Below are positions 12,540-25,061 of a stretch of DNA of 64,000 bases, piece after piece. The translations under genes were made by a program, and so were the position numbers. The notes under the pieces are model-generated. The model was not told the DNA's origin and made no database searches. It saw only the letters and a list, made by a program, of their open reading frames with translations. Position 1 is the first letter of the stretch. The number at the start of each line of letters is the position of its first letter. The stretch comes from Echinarachnius parma (Eukaryota; Echinodermata; Echinoidea; Clypeasteroida; Echinarachniidae): NCBI GenBank assembly GCA_037951105.1, contig JBAMJV010001820.1, forward strand, positions 156,441 to 220,440, given 5' to 3'.

Positions 12540-13549
12540 CATTTGCCATTTCTTTAACGAGTGGCGAGAGCATGCAAATTACGTGGGGGCACGCCCTATG
12601 TATCTCTTGTTTATGAACCCCTTACGTTTGATGTTTTGATCAAATTATTATCGGACATTGAGTTACATATCATATCATGGTAAATATTCATATGTAGCCT
12701 ACATTGCAAAACAAAATAAACTTAATACAGAAAGTCGTCATGGAGTATACAAAAGGGAGAGAGGAACAGAGAGTCAAAGACGATAGAGCAGAGAAATTGA
12801 AAGAGAGAGTAAGAGAAAAGAAGAGTATTAACATTACTATCAGCATCAATGATCATATAAACACATCTCTGTAAACATGATTAAAATTACCATTTACCAT
12901 ATTCATTTATACATAATATGACCCCAGCTGGAGAGATCATGCAGTCATTCTATAACTCGGAACAAGGGTGTTTTATAGTATGATGTTGCTTCGACTACTG
13001 TATCGTGAATAATGAATGTAGAACGTTCTACAGTACAGCATAGTGTTTGACCACCAAGGCCAAACTGGCCACATTCCATAGTTTTATGGGGGTTCACTGC
13101 AGTGGGCAGACATAACACTTTGGCTGTCCAGACAAAACAATTCACTGAGAGGAAAGCAATTACATGTATACTCATATTATTCACAAACATGAAGTATAAA
13201 AAGTGGAATCGAGTGTGAGGATTTCCTAAGAATTTCTTATTAAAACAGCACAGCATTAATTAACTTCACGTTAATCAAATAAAAAGAATAAAGACACAAC
13301 TAATACCTAATGTCACAATATATTGCGCCAATGTGTAGAAATTCTGCATCATATTTAGCTTCTTGTCATGTGAACTTATATAATGTTCTTATATTGTTTT
13401 CAGACATTTTCAACTTTTGCATAACGTGGTAATGTTGACCTTGTTTATATTCTTGTCATGCATGTATTGGTGTTGGTTTTACAGTTTATATAGTAGCGCC
13501 TTTCTGATTATTTTACGTCATTTTGTTTTTCTTACACAAACAGACAATA
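12540..13549. other. No gene seen
   Basis: AT-rich sequence with an A/G-rich stretch near 12720-12830. The largest frame (12945-13256, minus strand) has no recognisable domain, and I treat it as chance. Confidence 0.4.
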
Positions 13550-13553
13550 TTAA

Positions 13554-13890
13554 AGGGATAGATAGTAACTTTGTTGACATGTGCAAAAAATGATGATTGG
13601 TTGATATAATGTATATTGTTGTTATCTATTATGTCCACAGGGTATTGTGTGAAAATTTCAAGTCAAATGGATGGCCGAGTATAGCAAAATGCAAAGTGAT
13701 ATATTCACTAACTCACATTTATTATCTGCAAACTTCAATTGTACATATCTTTGTAACGAAAGGGAAATTTGAAGAAAACAAACGTAACCTGTCCCATGCT
13801 TTTTTTGTTAATACGAACTAAACAAGGTATAAGAGAACTGCTAGATTTCCAATTGGATTTTGAGGATTTGGACAAAGTTACTAAGTCCCT
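13554..13890. mobile_element. TTAA-flanked MITE, 337 bp
   Basis: TTAA at 13550-13553 and 13891-13894 brackets ends that are inverted repeats: AGGGATAGATAGTAACTTTG and CAAAGTTACTAAGTCCCT. No coding sequence. TTAA duplication is typical of piggyBac-mobilised elements. Confidence 0.75.
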
Positions 13891-13984
13891 TTAATCGGTA
13901 TTATCATATATCATGTATATATATATAGGGTAGGTTTATTTAAAAAAATCATAACTTACAAAGATAACTGTTTTACATAACATC

Positions 13985-14135
13985 GATAGAAGTATCTATA
14001 ATAATAATAATAATAATATATTGCACTTATATAGCGCCTTATGTAGAACAGACACACGCGCGCACAGACATCCTATCACATTCACAGATAACATGCCTAC
14101 ACCATCTTGTAAGAGTCTCCACCATTATACCAGTC
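13985..14135 (+). repeat. (ATA)n tract plus dispersed TATATAGCGC repeat
   Basis: An ATA microsatellite leads into TTGCACTTATATAGCGCC. From there to about 14120 the sequence resembles 2575-2640 (CACACATCCACAGA, ACATGCCTAC, ATCTTGTGAGA words). It is a dispersed repeat, possibly SINE-like, but no Pol III box was established. Confidence 0.45.
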
Positions 14136-14689
14136 CTGTTCTCTTCAGAAAGCGGGACAATCTAATGAATCACTAAATTGTCACACTTTTTAAAATGGAG
14201 TACTGTGTATTAAAGGAACGTACAGCGTCTAGATGGCCTAATTTTCACAATTCGGCTCTCTATATGTAATTTTTCCCGAAGAAAAAGAATTTGGCAGTCA
14301 TTTCTCATGAAATCAATCAATTTTGGGGTAATTAGTAAATATCTAATTGTCCTGGGAACGCACCTTTTAAATCGCCAAAATGTGACGTCATCTAAAGAAC
14401 GGACTAATGAACTAAATTCTGTAGATGACGCGTCATGACGTAAGCCAATGCATTGTCAATCACATGTCGATCACGCTGCCGATTCCGGACCCTTAATGTG
14501 GGTGGGGCGTAAACTGGCTGCTAAGTGAGATTTGGCATCAGAAAACTAGTCTTAAACCACTACTGTGTTTATTTTCATGGATTTTTTTTCGGCAGACCTA
14601 TGTTTCAAGTCATCAGCTATGGAATAAGTGTCAAAGTACGTTGTATTCTTTAGGTCCTTTAAGTGCAGATCGCGCGCAAACAAAATTAA

Positions 14690-15060
14690 CCCATGATGGC
14701 GGGCTTCAATTTGAACATACTTTTGGGGATTCTGAATTCTTAAATGCAAAACACTCGCCATTATCCGTTTTTAAATATTTAATTTTTCTATTTGAAAATT
14801 AATAATGTATTATGCTCGTTTTTCCATTTTCAAAATCGCAAAAAAAAACACGGGAATCTGGTACAATATTCATTTTTTGTTTCGTTTTTAAATATAAAAA
14901 TAAACGCACAAGGATGGGCTTCAATTTGAAACAGAGCTCGGGATTCGGAATTCTGAAATGAAAAACACTCGCCATTATGCGTTTTTCAATATTTCGTTTT
15001 TTTAATTTGAAAATGGATATTGAATTCTGGTCGTTTTCCATCTTTTAAAATGGCAACAAA
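14690..15060 (+). repeat. Diverged tandem duplication, about 215-bp unit
   Basis: GGGCTTCAATTTGAA followed by a CACTCGCCATTAT segment recurs at about 14701 and 14916, with a TTTTCCATTTT region after each. Two copies with many differences, non-coding. Confidence 0.6.
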
Positions 15061-15139
15061 AATGGGATTCTGGTCAAGTTTTCATTTTTGGTTTGTTTTT
15101 GTTTTCCAATTGAAAAATGAGTTATCCATCTGTACCTTG

Positions 15140-16085
15140 ATTTATAACTCCACCATGCTCGAAATGTATAGAAAATTACAAATCACTAATTAAAAAACCT
15201 ATTATAATTCAAAAAGAGCAATTCACACAAGAGGGCGCTCTCTAAAAAAGCATTTTTCATGCAAAATTATGCAAGTGAAGTTTTTTTAAAAATAATTAGA
15301 TAGAAAGATCATCAATTTAAAAACCTTGATTTTTTTTAGAAAAAGTGTAGGCATGAAACAAAAAAAATCATAGAATATTTTGTTTTGAAAATATGAAGCG
15401 TACTTTTTTTTTTTGTTACAACCATATTTGGAGGTTTACAATTTGTAACATTAATACGTTATACATTATTTTGGTATATTATTCGGAATGCCACGATTAG
15501 ATTAGCTGGACTAGATGCAAATTCGTGAAATCTCAAATAAGATGTTCTGTTTCTCGAAGAGTTACTTCTTGTACCACCATGTACATGTGTAACCATTCTA
15601 ACAAAACAATTTAAATACGATGAATCATATGTCTGGCTTGCAGCATTATGCACACTTTTTTGGCGTGAACATAAATAAAAGCAAATCACAAGTGAAATTA
15701 CATATTTTACCTGCTAATGTTTAAGCAATGATTTTTAATTATCGGTTATTTGGTATATTTTGCCCATAATCGGATGTTATTACCATGGTTACACAATCTC
15801 TATCTTTCTAACTAATCATTCAAAACATCACAAGTACGATCATTTTTTTAATGGATGAAACCAATAAGTTTTTAGTGAGTGCCCTTTTCAGTTTTAACGG
15901 CTATTTAAACACAATGATAATAAGCTTTTTATTTAGGCGTTTGTCCTTTTTTAAATTCATTTAGATCATGGCAGAGTTATAACTATTAGTTTGTAATGTA
16001 ATGGTGGAGGTTTTGGTTACTAAAGTGCAGTTTAACCGAAACAGATACTGTACTATCAATACCAAAACTAATATATCCCTTTAAA
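15140..16085. repeat. Fragments of the TTAA MITE family
   Basis: Family words occur in forward order from 15145 (CCACCATGCTCGAAA, GAGGGCGCTCTC) and in reverse order around 15960-16085, ending ATATCCC before TTTAAA. This is probably two rearranged or nested copies separated by unassigned sequence at 15300-15900. Confidence 0.5.
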
Positions 16086-16359
16086 TACGTCATTTGTAAA
16101 TGTTTTAAAGAGGAAGCATTTTTTTAACGACCATATCTGGATGATTATGATTTTAACATGATTACGCTATACATCATTTCAGTTTATTATTTGGAACACC
16201 ACAATTTGATTAGCTGGACTAAATGCAAAATCTCAAATGAGCGGGCACTTTCCATCTCTCATTCGGGCAATCATGCAGCAAGTTATGGCAATCAACATCT
16301 CACATTCGGGCACTTGCCATCTTATTCGGGCAATCAACATCTCCCATTTAAGTCTATCA

Positions 16360-16950
16360 AATCTCGTTCCAAAGTATATGCACCAGATTGCATTATTTTG
16401 AATGAAAATTGCAAAAGCTCCCTATCGTGGGAGGGGGATACTCCCTAGCTCCCACACCCTCCGTGGCGCTTCGCGCCTTCGGGCTTGGTCGCTCCGCTCC
16501 CTCGCATGATCACGCCCTACCCGATATTCAGGCAAAAGACGCCAGTCCCCTTGGAAAAAATATGCAGCTATACGCCCATGACGAGGCGTGGGACATTGTG
16601 TTAAATTGTTTTGTTCTTAACTCCTGCTTTTGACATTGAGGTTAAAGAGGAGAATGACGTCGACATTGACAACATGCGATGAGTGAATGGAAATTCTTAT
16701 ATTTGTTTTTTCATTATGAAATTTTAAAAGATTCAAGATTGGTCGATCATGTGGTGACGGAGGTCAATTCATGACATGTTTACACAATTGCGTATCAATC
16801 AAAAATTAGGTCTTGGGTATGCACCAGATTGCACAATTTTAGGTCCAATAATGAAAAATCTCCCTACTGTGGGAGGGGGGACACCCCCTCCCACACCCTC
16901 CCCCCCTCGGTCGCTTCGCTCCCTCGCAATGTTCCCCCACTTTTTAGCAG
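16360..16950 (+). repeat. Two fragments related to the hAT-like element interior
   Basis: About 16370-16510 and 16805-16935 share CACCAGATTGCA, a GTGGGAGGGGG block, CCCTCCCACACCCTCC and TCGCTTCGCTCCCTCGC. The same string order occurs in the interior of 24642-26737 and, reversed, at 58.8-59.4 kb. Confidence 0.6.
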
Positions 16951-17309
16951 CTGTTGACGCCCATGGTAATACACGTGTAGAAATACAATGAGTCATAGGT
17001 CTGGCTAGCCGCATTATGCATACTCCTTTTGCGTGAACATAAATCAAATCAAACCACAGATGAAATTACATATTTTACCTGCTTATTTTGGCCTGTATTA
17101 TCATCCCCCAATATTTGGGGTTCAAAAATATATAATAACATTAAAATTAGGGAGCATTGCCCCCTCTCATGAATGGAAGTTGTTACTATAGTCTTCTTTA
17201 AACCACTGTTTGATAATGCTAAACTGCCCAAATAAAAAATCTTCCGGGTCTGCGCCCCTGGAACCCCCATTAAGGTTATTTGACCCAGTACCAACCATGT
17301 ACACATTAA

Positions 17310-17852
17310 ATAGTTTTATTCAGGACTTCTCTCTTGGCAAACTCACTAAAATTGAGCTAACTATTCAATGGTTAATTGTATTTTTGGATATTGCAAATCC
17401 CGAAGCTTCCGGGGGCTTCGCCCCCTGGACCCCCAATAAGCTTTTCAATGTGGGTATCCCTTGACTTATTCTATTCAGGGTTTCATGAGGATGATTGCAA
17501 TCGACCGTATTTATCTATCAGGCTAACATTCACCCATACTTGGATAATGCCCTCATCATAACAGGATGCTTGCAATGTGCACTTAATAATCTTCCAATCT
17601 CCAAACAGCTAATTCAAAAGGCAATTAACTAAAGAATAGTTAACTCTATAGACAACATCTTTATATCTGGATATTACAAATCCCAAAGCTTCCGGGGGCT
17701 CCGCCCCATGGACCCCAATAAGCTTCCCAATGTGGGTATCCCATGACTGATGCTATTCAGGGTTCCATCAGAATGCTATCAGGCTAAAGTTCATATTGGA
17801 CAAAGCCCAGCTCATGATGCTTGCAATGTGCACTTAATAATCTCCCAATTTC
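17310..17852 (+). repeat. Direct repeat, about 283-bp unit, with a GC palindrome
   Basis: GCTTCCGGGGGCT recurs at 17405 and 17688. Each copy is followed by CCAATAAGCTT, ATGTGGGTATCCC and CTTGCAATGTGCACTTAATAAT. The motif CGGGGGCTTCGCCCCC is a perfect small hairpin. A reverse-complement copy of the 17592-17685 part lies at about 22585-22660. Confidence 0.7.
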
Positions 17853-17856
17853 TTAA

Positions 17857-18391
17857 AGGGGTAGTACAGTTTTGGTAAGGCTGAATTTATTAACCAAACC
17901 TGGACAGTAACATTATAAACTAATAGTTATAACTCTACCATGCTCGAAAGGTATACAAAGTTAAAAACGACTAAGTAAAAAGCCTGTTATCAGTAAAAAA
18001 AAAAGAGCCTTAAAACCCAAGAGGGTGCTTTCTAAAAAGGCATTGGTTTCAACCATTTTTCATACAAAATTATGCATGTGATGTTTTATTGAAATAATGA
18101 TTACATAGAGAGAGCATCAACAACTATTTAAAAACGCTTTTGAACATTTTAGAAAAAGTGCAAGCATTTTTTGAATTTTTTGAAAAAATCATCTAATTAT
18201 TTGGGCCCCAAATAATTATAAGATCAGATATATTTATGGATATTTCAGCCGTTTCTGGGTCGATTTTGACCAAATAAAGTTCATTCTGCCATCAAAATTG
18301 CATGTTCCTTAAATTCGACACTCAGTTTTTCATTACCTCACAAACAAATTGTGATGTGCAGCGCCCTCTCTCCCAAAACTAAACTACCCCT
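17857..18391. mobile_element. TTAA-flanked MITE, 535 bp, complete
   Basis: It has TTAA at 17853-17856 and 18392-18395, with inverted ends AGGGGTAGTACAGTTTTGG and CCAAAACTAAACTACCCCT. The interior has AT-rich arms and no frame. Relatives: 48050-48511 (complete, reversed), 53269-53590 (right end lost), 62890-63061 (left end lost). A piggyBac-type target site is inferred. Confidence 0.85.
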
Positions 18392-18959
18392 TTAACAGCT
18401 GAATTGAAAAAGCTTTGCCCCCACCCCCCCCCCCCCCCCCCCCCCTGCTCAGCCAGAAAAAGCCGGGCACGCTGCTGGGTTGTCGCTTCGCTCCCTCGCC
18501 AGAGATAGTCAAAATGACGAATCATCCCCTCCCCCCCCCCCCCCCCCAATGGCAAGAAGAAATCGACGCCCTTGATTCACACGCTATCAACAACAGTATC
18601 AATCACTACGTGCACTAGTCAGTTACTAGATTCCCTTTAATCACAATACATGCAAGCGAGCCTACATACTGAGTGTATCAGAGTGTTAATTGTTTTTCAG
18701 AAGGGAAAGAGGCCCCCTACCTATAATTGTGGACCTATGCTCAGGGTTATAAATATGTCAGAATATGTCCAGGTGGGTGGGTGCAGCAAGAGTGGCGAGT
18801 TCGTCCACGTTGTGTGATCCTAAACAGATTGCAAACATAAACATACAAATAGGGCCTTTCAGGGTGAACACCACTCCCCCCCTTACAAAAAAAAACTCTA
18901 TGGTACACCATACAAACACCATAGCAAATCTACCATTGATGACCATACAAACACCATAG

Positions 18960-20075
18960 CAAATCTACCACTGATCTACCATTCATTTACCATTAAACTA
19001 ATTAAAATATTTGGGACAAATTTATTCATTTATTCAAATTAGGCCACACCCACGTATTCTACCATTCAGCTACCATACAGGCACCATTGGTCTACCATTA
19101 AGCTACGATTCATATACCATTGATCCACCATTCACCTACCACAGTGTTATCATAGTTCCACCACTCATCTACCATATGGCTACCATTCATTTACATCAGA
19201 CCCACCATTCATCAATCATTTATCTACCACAGTGATATCATTGTGATATCACTGTTGTACCATTAATATACCATAGAGCCATCATTCATCTACCATAGGG
19301 CTACCATTCATCTACCACAGTGATATAATTGTTCCACCATTCATCTACCATAGAGCCACCGTTCATCCACCACTCAATATCATTGTTCTACCATTCGTCT
19401 ACCATAGAGCCACCATTCATCCACTATAGGTCTACCATTCATCTACCACAGTGATATCATTCTTATACCATTCATCTACCATAGAGCCACCATTCGTCCA
19501 CCACTCATATTCCATTCATATACCATTCATCTACCACAGTGATATCATTGATCCACCATTCATCTACCATTCATCTACCATCATTATTCTACCATTCATC
19601 TACCATAGAGCCACCACTTATATACCATTCATCTACCATAGTGATATAATTGTTCCACCATTCATCTACCATAGAGCCACCGTTCATCCACCACTCAATA
19701 TCATTGTTCTACCATTCGTCTACCATAGAGCCACCATTCATCTACCACAGTGATATCATTGTTCTACCATTCATCTACCATAGAGCCACCATTCATCCAC
19801 CACTCATGCATATACCATTCATCTATCACAGTGATATCATTGATCCACCATTCATCTACCACAGTGCTATCATTATTCTACCATTCATCTACCATAGAGC
19901 CACCATTCATATACCATTCATCTATCATAGTGATATTGTTCTACCATTCATCTACCATAGGGCTACCACCAATCTACCAGTGTTATCATATGTCCACCAT
20001 TAATCTACCATAGACATACCATTTATCTACCACAGTGATATCATTGTTCTACCATTCATCTACCATATCTTCATA
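18960..20075 (+). repeat. ACCAT minisatellite, left array
   Basis: Degenerate tandem units of 12-25 bp such as CTACCATTCAT, ACCATAGAGCCACC and ACCACAGTGATATCATT fill about 1.1 kb. Several frames stay open only because the unit lacks stops, and the translations are repeats of YHSSTIEPPF-type words. Confidence 0.9.
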
Positions 20076-20501
20076 TTTTGAAGCGATTTTTACATTATTA
20101 ATAATGAAAAAAATGAGATGGCCATGGCTGGTGTGTATTCCACAGACAACTATCAATTCAACACTTTTCTAACATGTAACACCTAATCCTATCCTATCCT
20201 ATTCCTAAATCCTAAACCTATCCTATAACCTACGTCTAACACCTTACTAATCAGTTGTGGTATAGGTTCCGTATATATATCCTGCTTCTTAGTATGTGAG
20301 ATTTAAATGGTTAGTATTGACTGTTTAGTATTTCAAAGAGTTGATGCCTAAATGATTAACTTGCAAATCATGTTGAAAATATTAAGAACAGGTTGGTATT
20401 TATATTAGTTTTAATATCTGCAAAAATAAGATCATAATAACAATGTTTTCAATGTAAATAGTTATAAAAATTGGAATTTTACTTTGCACTCTAATGCGAT
20501 T

Positions 20502-20970
20502 GTTTATAATCGATCATGAATGAATCCTGTATCCATTAGACCTGAAGACGTTAATCATAAGTCCTACTGTATTTTCTTTTGTTATTCATGTTCTAAAAGG
20601 TTTCTTTAGAAAATTTAGCAATATTACCACCTTGGGATCATTGGGTTATTTCCACTTTGATACCATTGTTTATAATCGATCATGAATTATTCCTGTAGGC
20701 GATCCTATATGTTGTAGACGTTCATAAGTCCAATATTTGTTTGTTTGTTTTTACTCATGTTCTAAAGGGATTCTTTAGGAAATCTAGCAATATTACCACC
20801 CTGGCATCATTGGGTTATTTCCACTTTGATACTATCGTTTATAATCGATCATGAATTATTCCTGTAGCCGATAATAGGTTGTAGACAGTCCAATATTTGT
20901 TTGTTTTTTTCTCATGTGCTAAAAGGTTTCTTTAGATAATTTAGCAATGTTACTACCTTGGCAACATTGA
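20502..20970 (+). repeat. Tandem repeat, 166-169 bp unit, three copies
   Basis: GTTTATAATCGATCATGAAT begins at 20502, 20668 and 20837. Each unit also carries a CATGTTCTAAA block, a TTAGCAATATTACCACC block and (first two units) GGGTTATTTCCACTTTGATA. Divergence is moderate and the sequence is non-coding. Confidence 0.85.
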
Positions 20971-21287
20971 AAATTTGTTGTATTAGCATTATACAGATAA
21001 TCAGCTAAATTGCATATTTGTTATACTAGGTCAGAGGTAAGTTTTTACCTAGCACAAATGTGATGAAATCAATTATGTTAGGGAATTTTTGAGTGGGGAA
21101 TTCATTCTTGGTACTCATTTGCACATGGTAAAACCCTGAAATCAAAGATGACTGCCATGCACTCATTGCGTAGTAGTAATGATTATCATATTTATTTTCA
21201 ATAACAGTAGTTTCACAAAGAGCAGTCTCTTTTGCAGGTCTAACACTTTGGAATTCCCAACCACCCCATTTACAGAGCGCTTCATCT

Positions 21288-21510
21288 TAATGGCCCGGTC
21301 AGATATCAACGGATATCGGAAACGTATGCCCAACGAATAGACAATTTAAACAAATTAAATTATCCGGTGATGAAAGTCGTCTCCATTGCTTCATGTACAA
21401 AACATAGAACAACGTACATCACCGGACAATGAACGGACAAGAAACGTACAGAACGGATGGAAAATTTAGCTCTCCGTTTGCGCAATCCGTTGATATGTGA
21501 CCGGGCTATA
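21288..21510. mobile_element. Short inverted-repeat MITE (CCCGGTCA ends), about 220 bp
   Basis: GGCCCGGTCAGATATCAACG at 21292 is mirrored by CGTTGATATGTGACCGGGC at 21488-21506. The outer bases are ambiguous (TTAAT against CTATAA), so the target duplication is not settled. There is no coding sequence. Sequence to about 21.93 kb on its right is AT-rich and unassigned. Confidence 0.7.
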
Positions 21511-21961
21511 ACATTCAAACATACTTATACAAAGACACCCTTTATACATGTATAATCTCAGTTCTCCCCCATTTCACCCCATCTCCATTTTTTTTGTTTT
21601 TTTTGTTTACTAGTTGTATTTTATTTTGTATGTGTTTATTTTGAAGCAGCTGCTTCACTTAGGGACCATATACCCACCAATATTGTTTGTAATCTTTTTA
21701 TGAGTGAATAAATCAAGTCATGATCTAAATAAATGTATGTATTAGATATATTTAAGCTTGGTTGCCACCATTGCAACATTGGACAATGCATGTAATGAAC
21801 TTCGTATAATTAGGTAATTTAGACTAATTATTTGCATATCCCATAAATATTATATTATTGTGAACCCAGTACGTTCAAATAATGGGTAGCATACTATTTT
21901 TCCTAGGTTTTGGGGGCTACAAATTAATTTCTGATACATGTACTTTACTTCATATATCACC

Positions 21962-22198
21962 ATGGCAACCTTCTCAGATCAAAGATGGCCGCTCGATCTC
22001 CTGAGAACCCATTCTAGGAAACATGTGTTCATTCTTCTGGTTATATGGTTTGTTTCATTTCTGATTTTACAATACAATTATAATTTTACAATAAATGAAC
22101 GTACTACAAAAACAAACATTTTTTTAAATAACAAATATCCAGTGTATATAATAGTAAACAAAGATACTAACATAAATAATATACTGTATAACGCCTAA
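21962..22198 (+). CDS. Possible N-terminal exon of a type II membrane protein (hypothetical)
   Basis: A 78-codon frame starts at an ATG in a favourable context (ACCATGGC). The first ~23 residues are hydrophilic and end in basic RTHSRK. They are followed by about 18 hydrophobic residues (HVFILLVIWFVSFLILQY) and then a polar stretch with an N-F-T glycosylation sequon. Short basic tail, signal anchor and lumenal stem is the layout of Golgi glycosyltransferases and sulfotransferases, but no catalytic domain is present here. The frame runs to TAA at 22196-22198. A possible donor (GTAAAC, 22154) would leave after codon 64. It lies in a repeat-rich stretch and may be chance. Confidence 0.22.
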   Translation: MATFSDQRWPLDLLRTHSRKHVFILLVIWFVSFLILQYNYNFTINERTTKTNIFLNNKYPVYIIVNKDTNINNILYNA

Positions 22199-22329
22199 CT
22201 GTAAAGAAAAGGAAAGAAAATGCAAAAGAGACAACATCCATAACAAAACACAACACTCCTACATATAATATGTGAAGAAAACCAGATATAATGTAATACA
22301 TACAACAGAAATGATAGCGAATAACTTGT

Positions 22330-23915
22330 CTTTGAAAGAATTCTCAATGACGTCATAATATTGTCGTCCATACGACACAAATTGTCATGGCAAAAATGGT
22401 CTTTTTCAGATGTCATAGAGACGTCGTAATCATGGATATACGTCGTAATCATGGATATACGTCGTAATCATGGATATACGACAAAAAAGATAGTGAAAAT
22501 AAGTCTTTGAAAGACTTCATAGTGATGTTGTAATAACGTCATCCATAGAACAAAAACTAATTGGACAAACTAGCTTTGGGATTTGTAATATCCAGATATA
22601 AAGATGTTGTCTATATGTAAATATAGAGTTAACTATTCTTTAGTTAATTGCCTTTTGAATTGTCCATACGACAAAAATGAAAAGCGAAGCACCGAAAAGT
22701 AAGTCTTTTGAAAAAGTCTTAATGACATAATATTGTTGTCCATACGACACAAATTATCATGGCGAAATTGTATTTTTAAGACGTATTAATGACGTCGTAA
22801 TCATGTCACCCATACGACAAACAAAGCTAGTGAAAACTAGTATTTAAGAGACGTCATAATGCCGTCGTAAAAAAGGTCGTCTATACGCCAACAATAATTA
22901 CAAAAAAGTCTTTGAAAGACGTCATAATCACGTAATAACGTCGTCCACACGACATAAACCTTAATGGCAAAAATGGTCTTTGAAAGAGGTAATAATGACG
23001 TCGTAATACGACAAACAAAGCTAGTGAAAACTAGTCTATGAATGACGTCATAATGACGTCGTAAAAAAGTCTTCCATACGACAAAAATTATTGCAAAAAT
23101 TGGTCTTTAAAAGACGTAACAATGATGTCGTAATGAGGTCGTTCATACGACATAAAAATGATGGCAAAACTAATCTTGTAAAGACGTCATAATGACGGCG
23201 TAATACCATCGTCCGTATGACATAAACCTTAATGGCAAAAATCGTCTTGAAAAGACATCATAAAGACGTCCTAATGACAAAATAAATCGTGAAAAATGGT
23301 ATTTGAAAGACGTAATAATGATGTCGTAATCATGTCACCTATACGACAAACAAAGCATGTGAAAACTAGTCTTTGAAAGACGTCATATTGACGTCATAAA
23401 AAGGTCGTCCATACGCTAAAAATAATTGTTTAAATGTCTTTGACAGACGTCATAATCACGTTGTAATAACGTCGTCTATACGACAAAAAATAATTGGAAA
23501 AAATGGTTTTTAAAAGACGTCACAATGACGTCGTAATGAGGTCATTCATACGACAAAAATGATGGCAAAAACTAGTCTTGTAAACACGTCATAATGACGT
23601 CTTAATATTGTCGTGCATACGACATAAACCTTAATGGCAAAAATTGTCTTGAAAAGACATCATAAAGACGTCATTTTTACGACGTCCTTTTTTACGACAA
23701 AAATAGATAGTGTAAAATTGGTCTTTGAAAGACGTAATAATGACGTCGTTTTTACGTCTTTCTTACGACACAAATTATCATGTCAAGAATGGTCTTTAAA
23801 AGACGTCATAATGACGTCGTATTCACATCGTTTACACGACATATGACGTGTTTACCAGTTAACGACCAAATTAAGACGTCATAAAGACGTCAGTCTGCTA
23901 TCAGGGAAAGTCATC
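22330..23915 (+). repeat. GACGTC-rich degenerate tandem array, about 1.6 kb
   Basis: Irregular units of about 70-110 bp combine GTCTTTGAAAGACGTCATAA, TGACGTCGTAAT and GTCCATACGACA. I count more than 20 GACGTC hexamers and at least three perfect TGACGTCA octamers (near 22349, 23043 and 23388). The units are themselves partly palindromic (GTCTTTGAAAGAC). The array ends with GTCTGCTATCAGGGA at about 23901-23915. TGACGTCA is the known CREB/ATF site, but a regulatory role here is not implied. Confidence 0.85.
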
Positions 23916-23919
23916 ATCC

Positions 23920-24641
23920 ACTACCAGCTACCAGCTACCATTAAAATTACTTACACCACAGGGATATACCAGTCAACAGAAATACCATAGAATATACTCT
24001 ACCATATAACATACCGTAGAAATACCATACACCATACAGCCACCATAGGGCTACCATAGATCTACCATTCACTTTAGAGCCACCATTGAATCACTAACCA
24101 CCATTAATATACCATAAAGTCGTCATCCACCATAGAGCTACCATTAAAATATCTTACACCACAGGGATATACCATTCAACAGAAATACCATAGAATATCC
24201 TCTACCATATAACATACCGTAGAAATACCATACACCATACAGCCACCATAGGGCTACCATTGATCTACCATTCACTTTAGAGCCACCATTGAATCACTAA
24301 CCACCATTAATATACCATAAAGTCATCATCCACCATAGAGCTACCATTAAAATATCTTACACCACAGGGATATACCATTCAACAGAAATACCATAGAATA
24401 TCCTCTACCATATAACATACCGTAGAAATACCATACACCATACAGCCACCATAGGGCTACCATAGATCTACCATTCACTTTAAAGCCACCATTGAATCAC
24501 TAACCACCATTAATATACCATAAAGTCATCATCCACCATAGAGCTACCATTAAAATATCTTACACCACAGGGATATACCATTCAACAGAAATACCATAGA
24601 ATATCCTCTACCATATAACATACCGTAGAAATACCATACAC
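23920..24641 (+). repeat. ACCAT minisatellite, right array, with 203-bp higher-order unit
   Basis: CTACCATTAAAATATCTTAC recurs at 24138, 24341 and 24544 (period 203), near-identical between copies. The 203-bp unit is made of shorter degenerate ACCAT words. The array is broken by the hAT-like insertion and resumes at 26738. Confidence 0.9.
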
Positions 24642-24931
24642 CAGGGGCGTAGACAACGGGGGGGATGAGGGGGATGCATCCCCCCCAGCTCACAAGGTGG
24701 GGGGGATGCCATGTACAATCATCCCCCCCAGGTTTTAGGGAAGGATATAATATTTTTTGTGTGTATCTGTATACGATTGGGGAAAGAACATTAGTTGTAT
24801 GAGCAAAGACCTGTTAATTCTACCGTTAAAAAAGTAATTTGTACATCCACATTCCTTTTTCGCTGCGCGCTACGCGCGCGACCAGATAATCTCAGTTTGT
24901 TGTGTAATTTGCGTATGGTCAGGGGTGAGTA

Positions 24932-25027
24932 CCGTAAAACTCCGTGTATAAGGCGCACCCGTGTATAAGGCGCACCCCCAACTTTCTAAAAAAAATAAAT
25001 AAATAAATAAATAAAAATAAAATAAAA

Positions 25028-25061
<34 letters not shown>

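Noticed and set aside
19011-20013. Long frames translating to repeats of YHSSTIEPPF type
   Set aside because: They are shadows of the ACCAT minisatellite, with several frames open at once and no flanking gene structure.
20180-20240. Telomere-like CCTATCCTATCC/CCTAAACC words
   Set aside because: Short, irregular and not TTAGGG-type. Not a telomeric tract.
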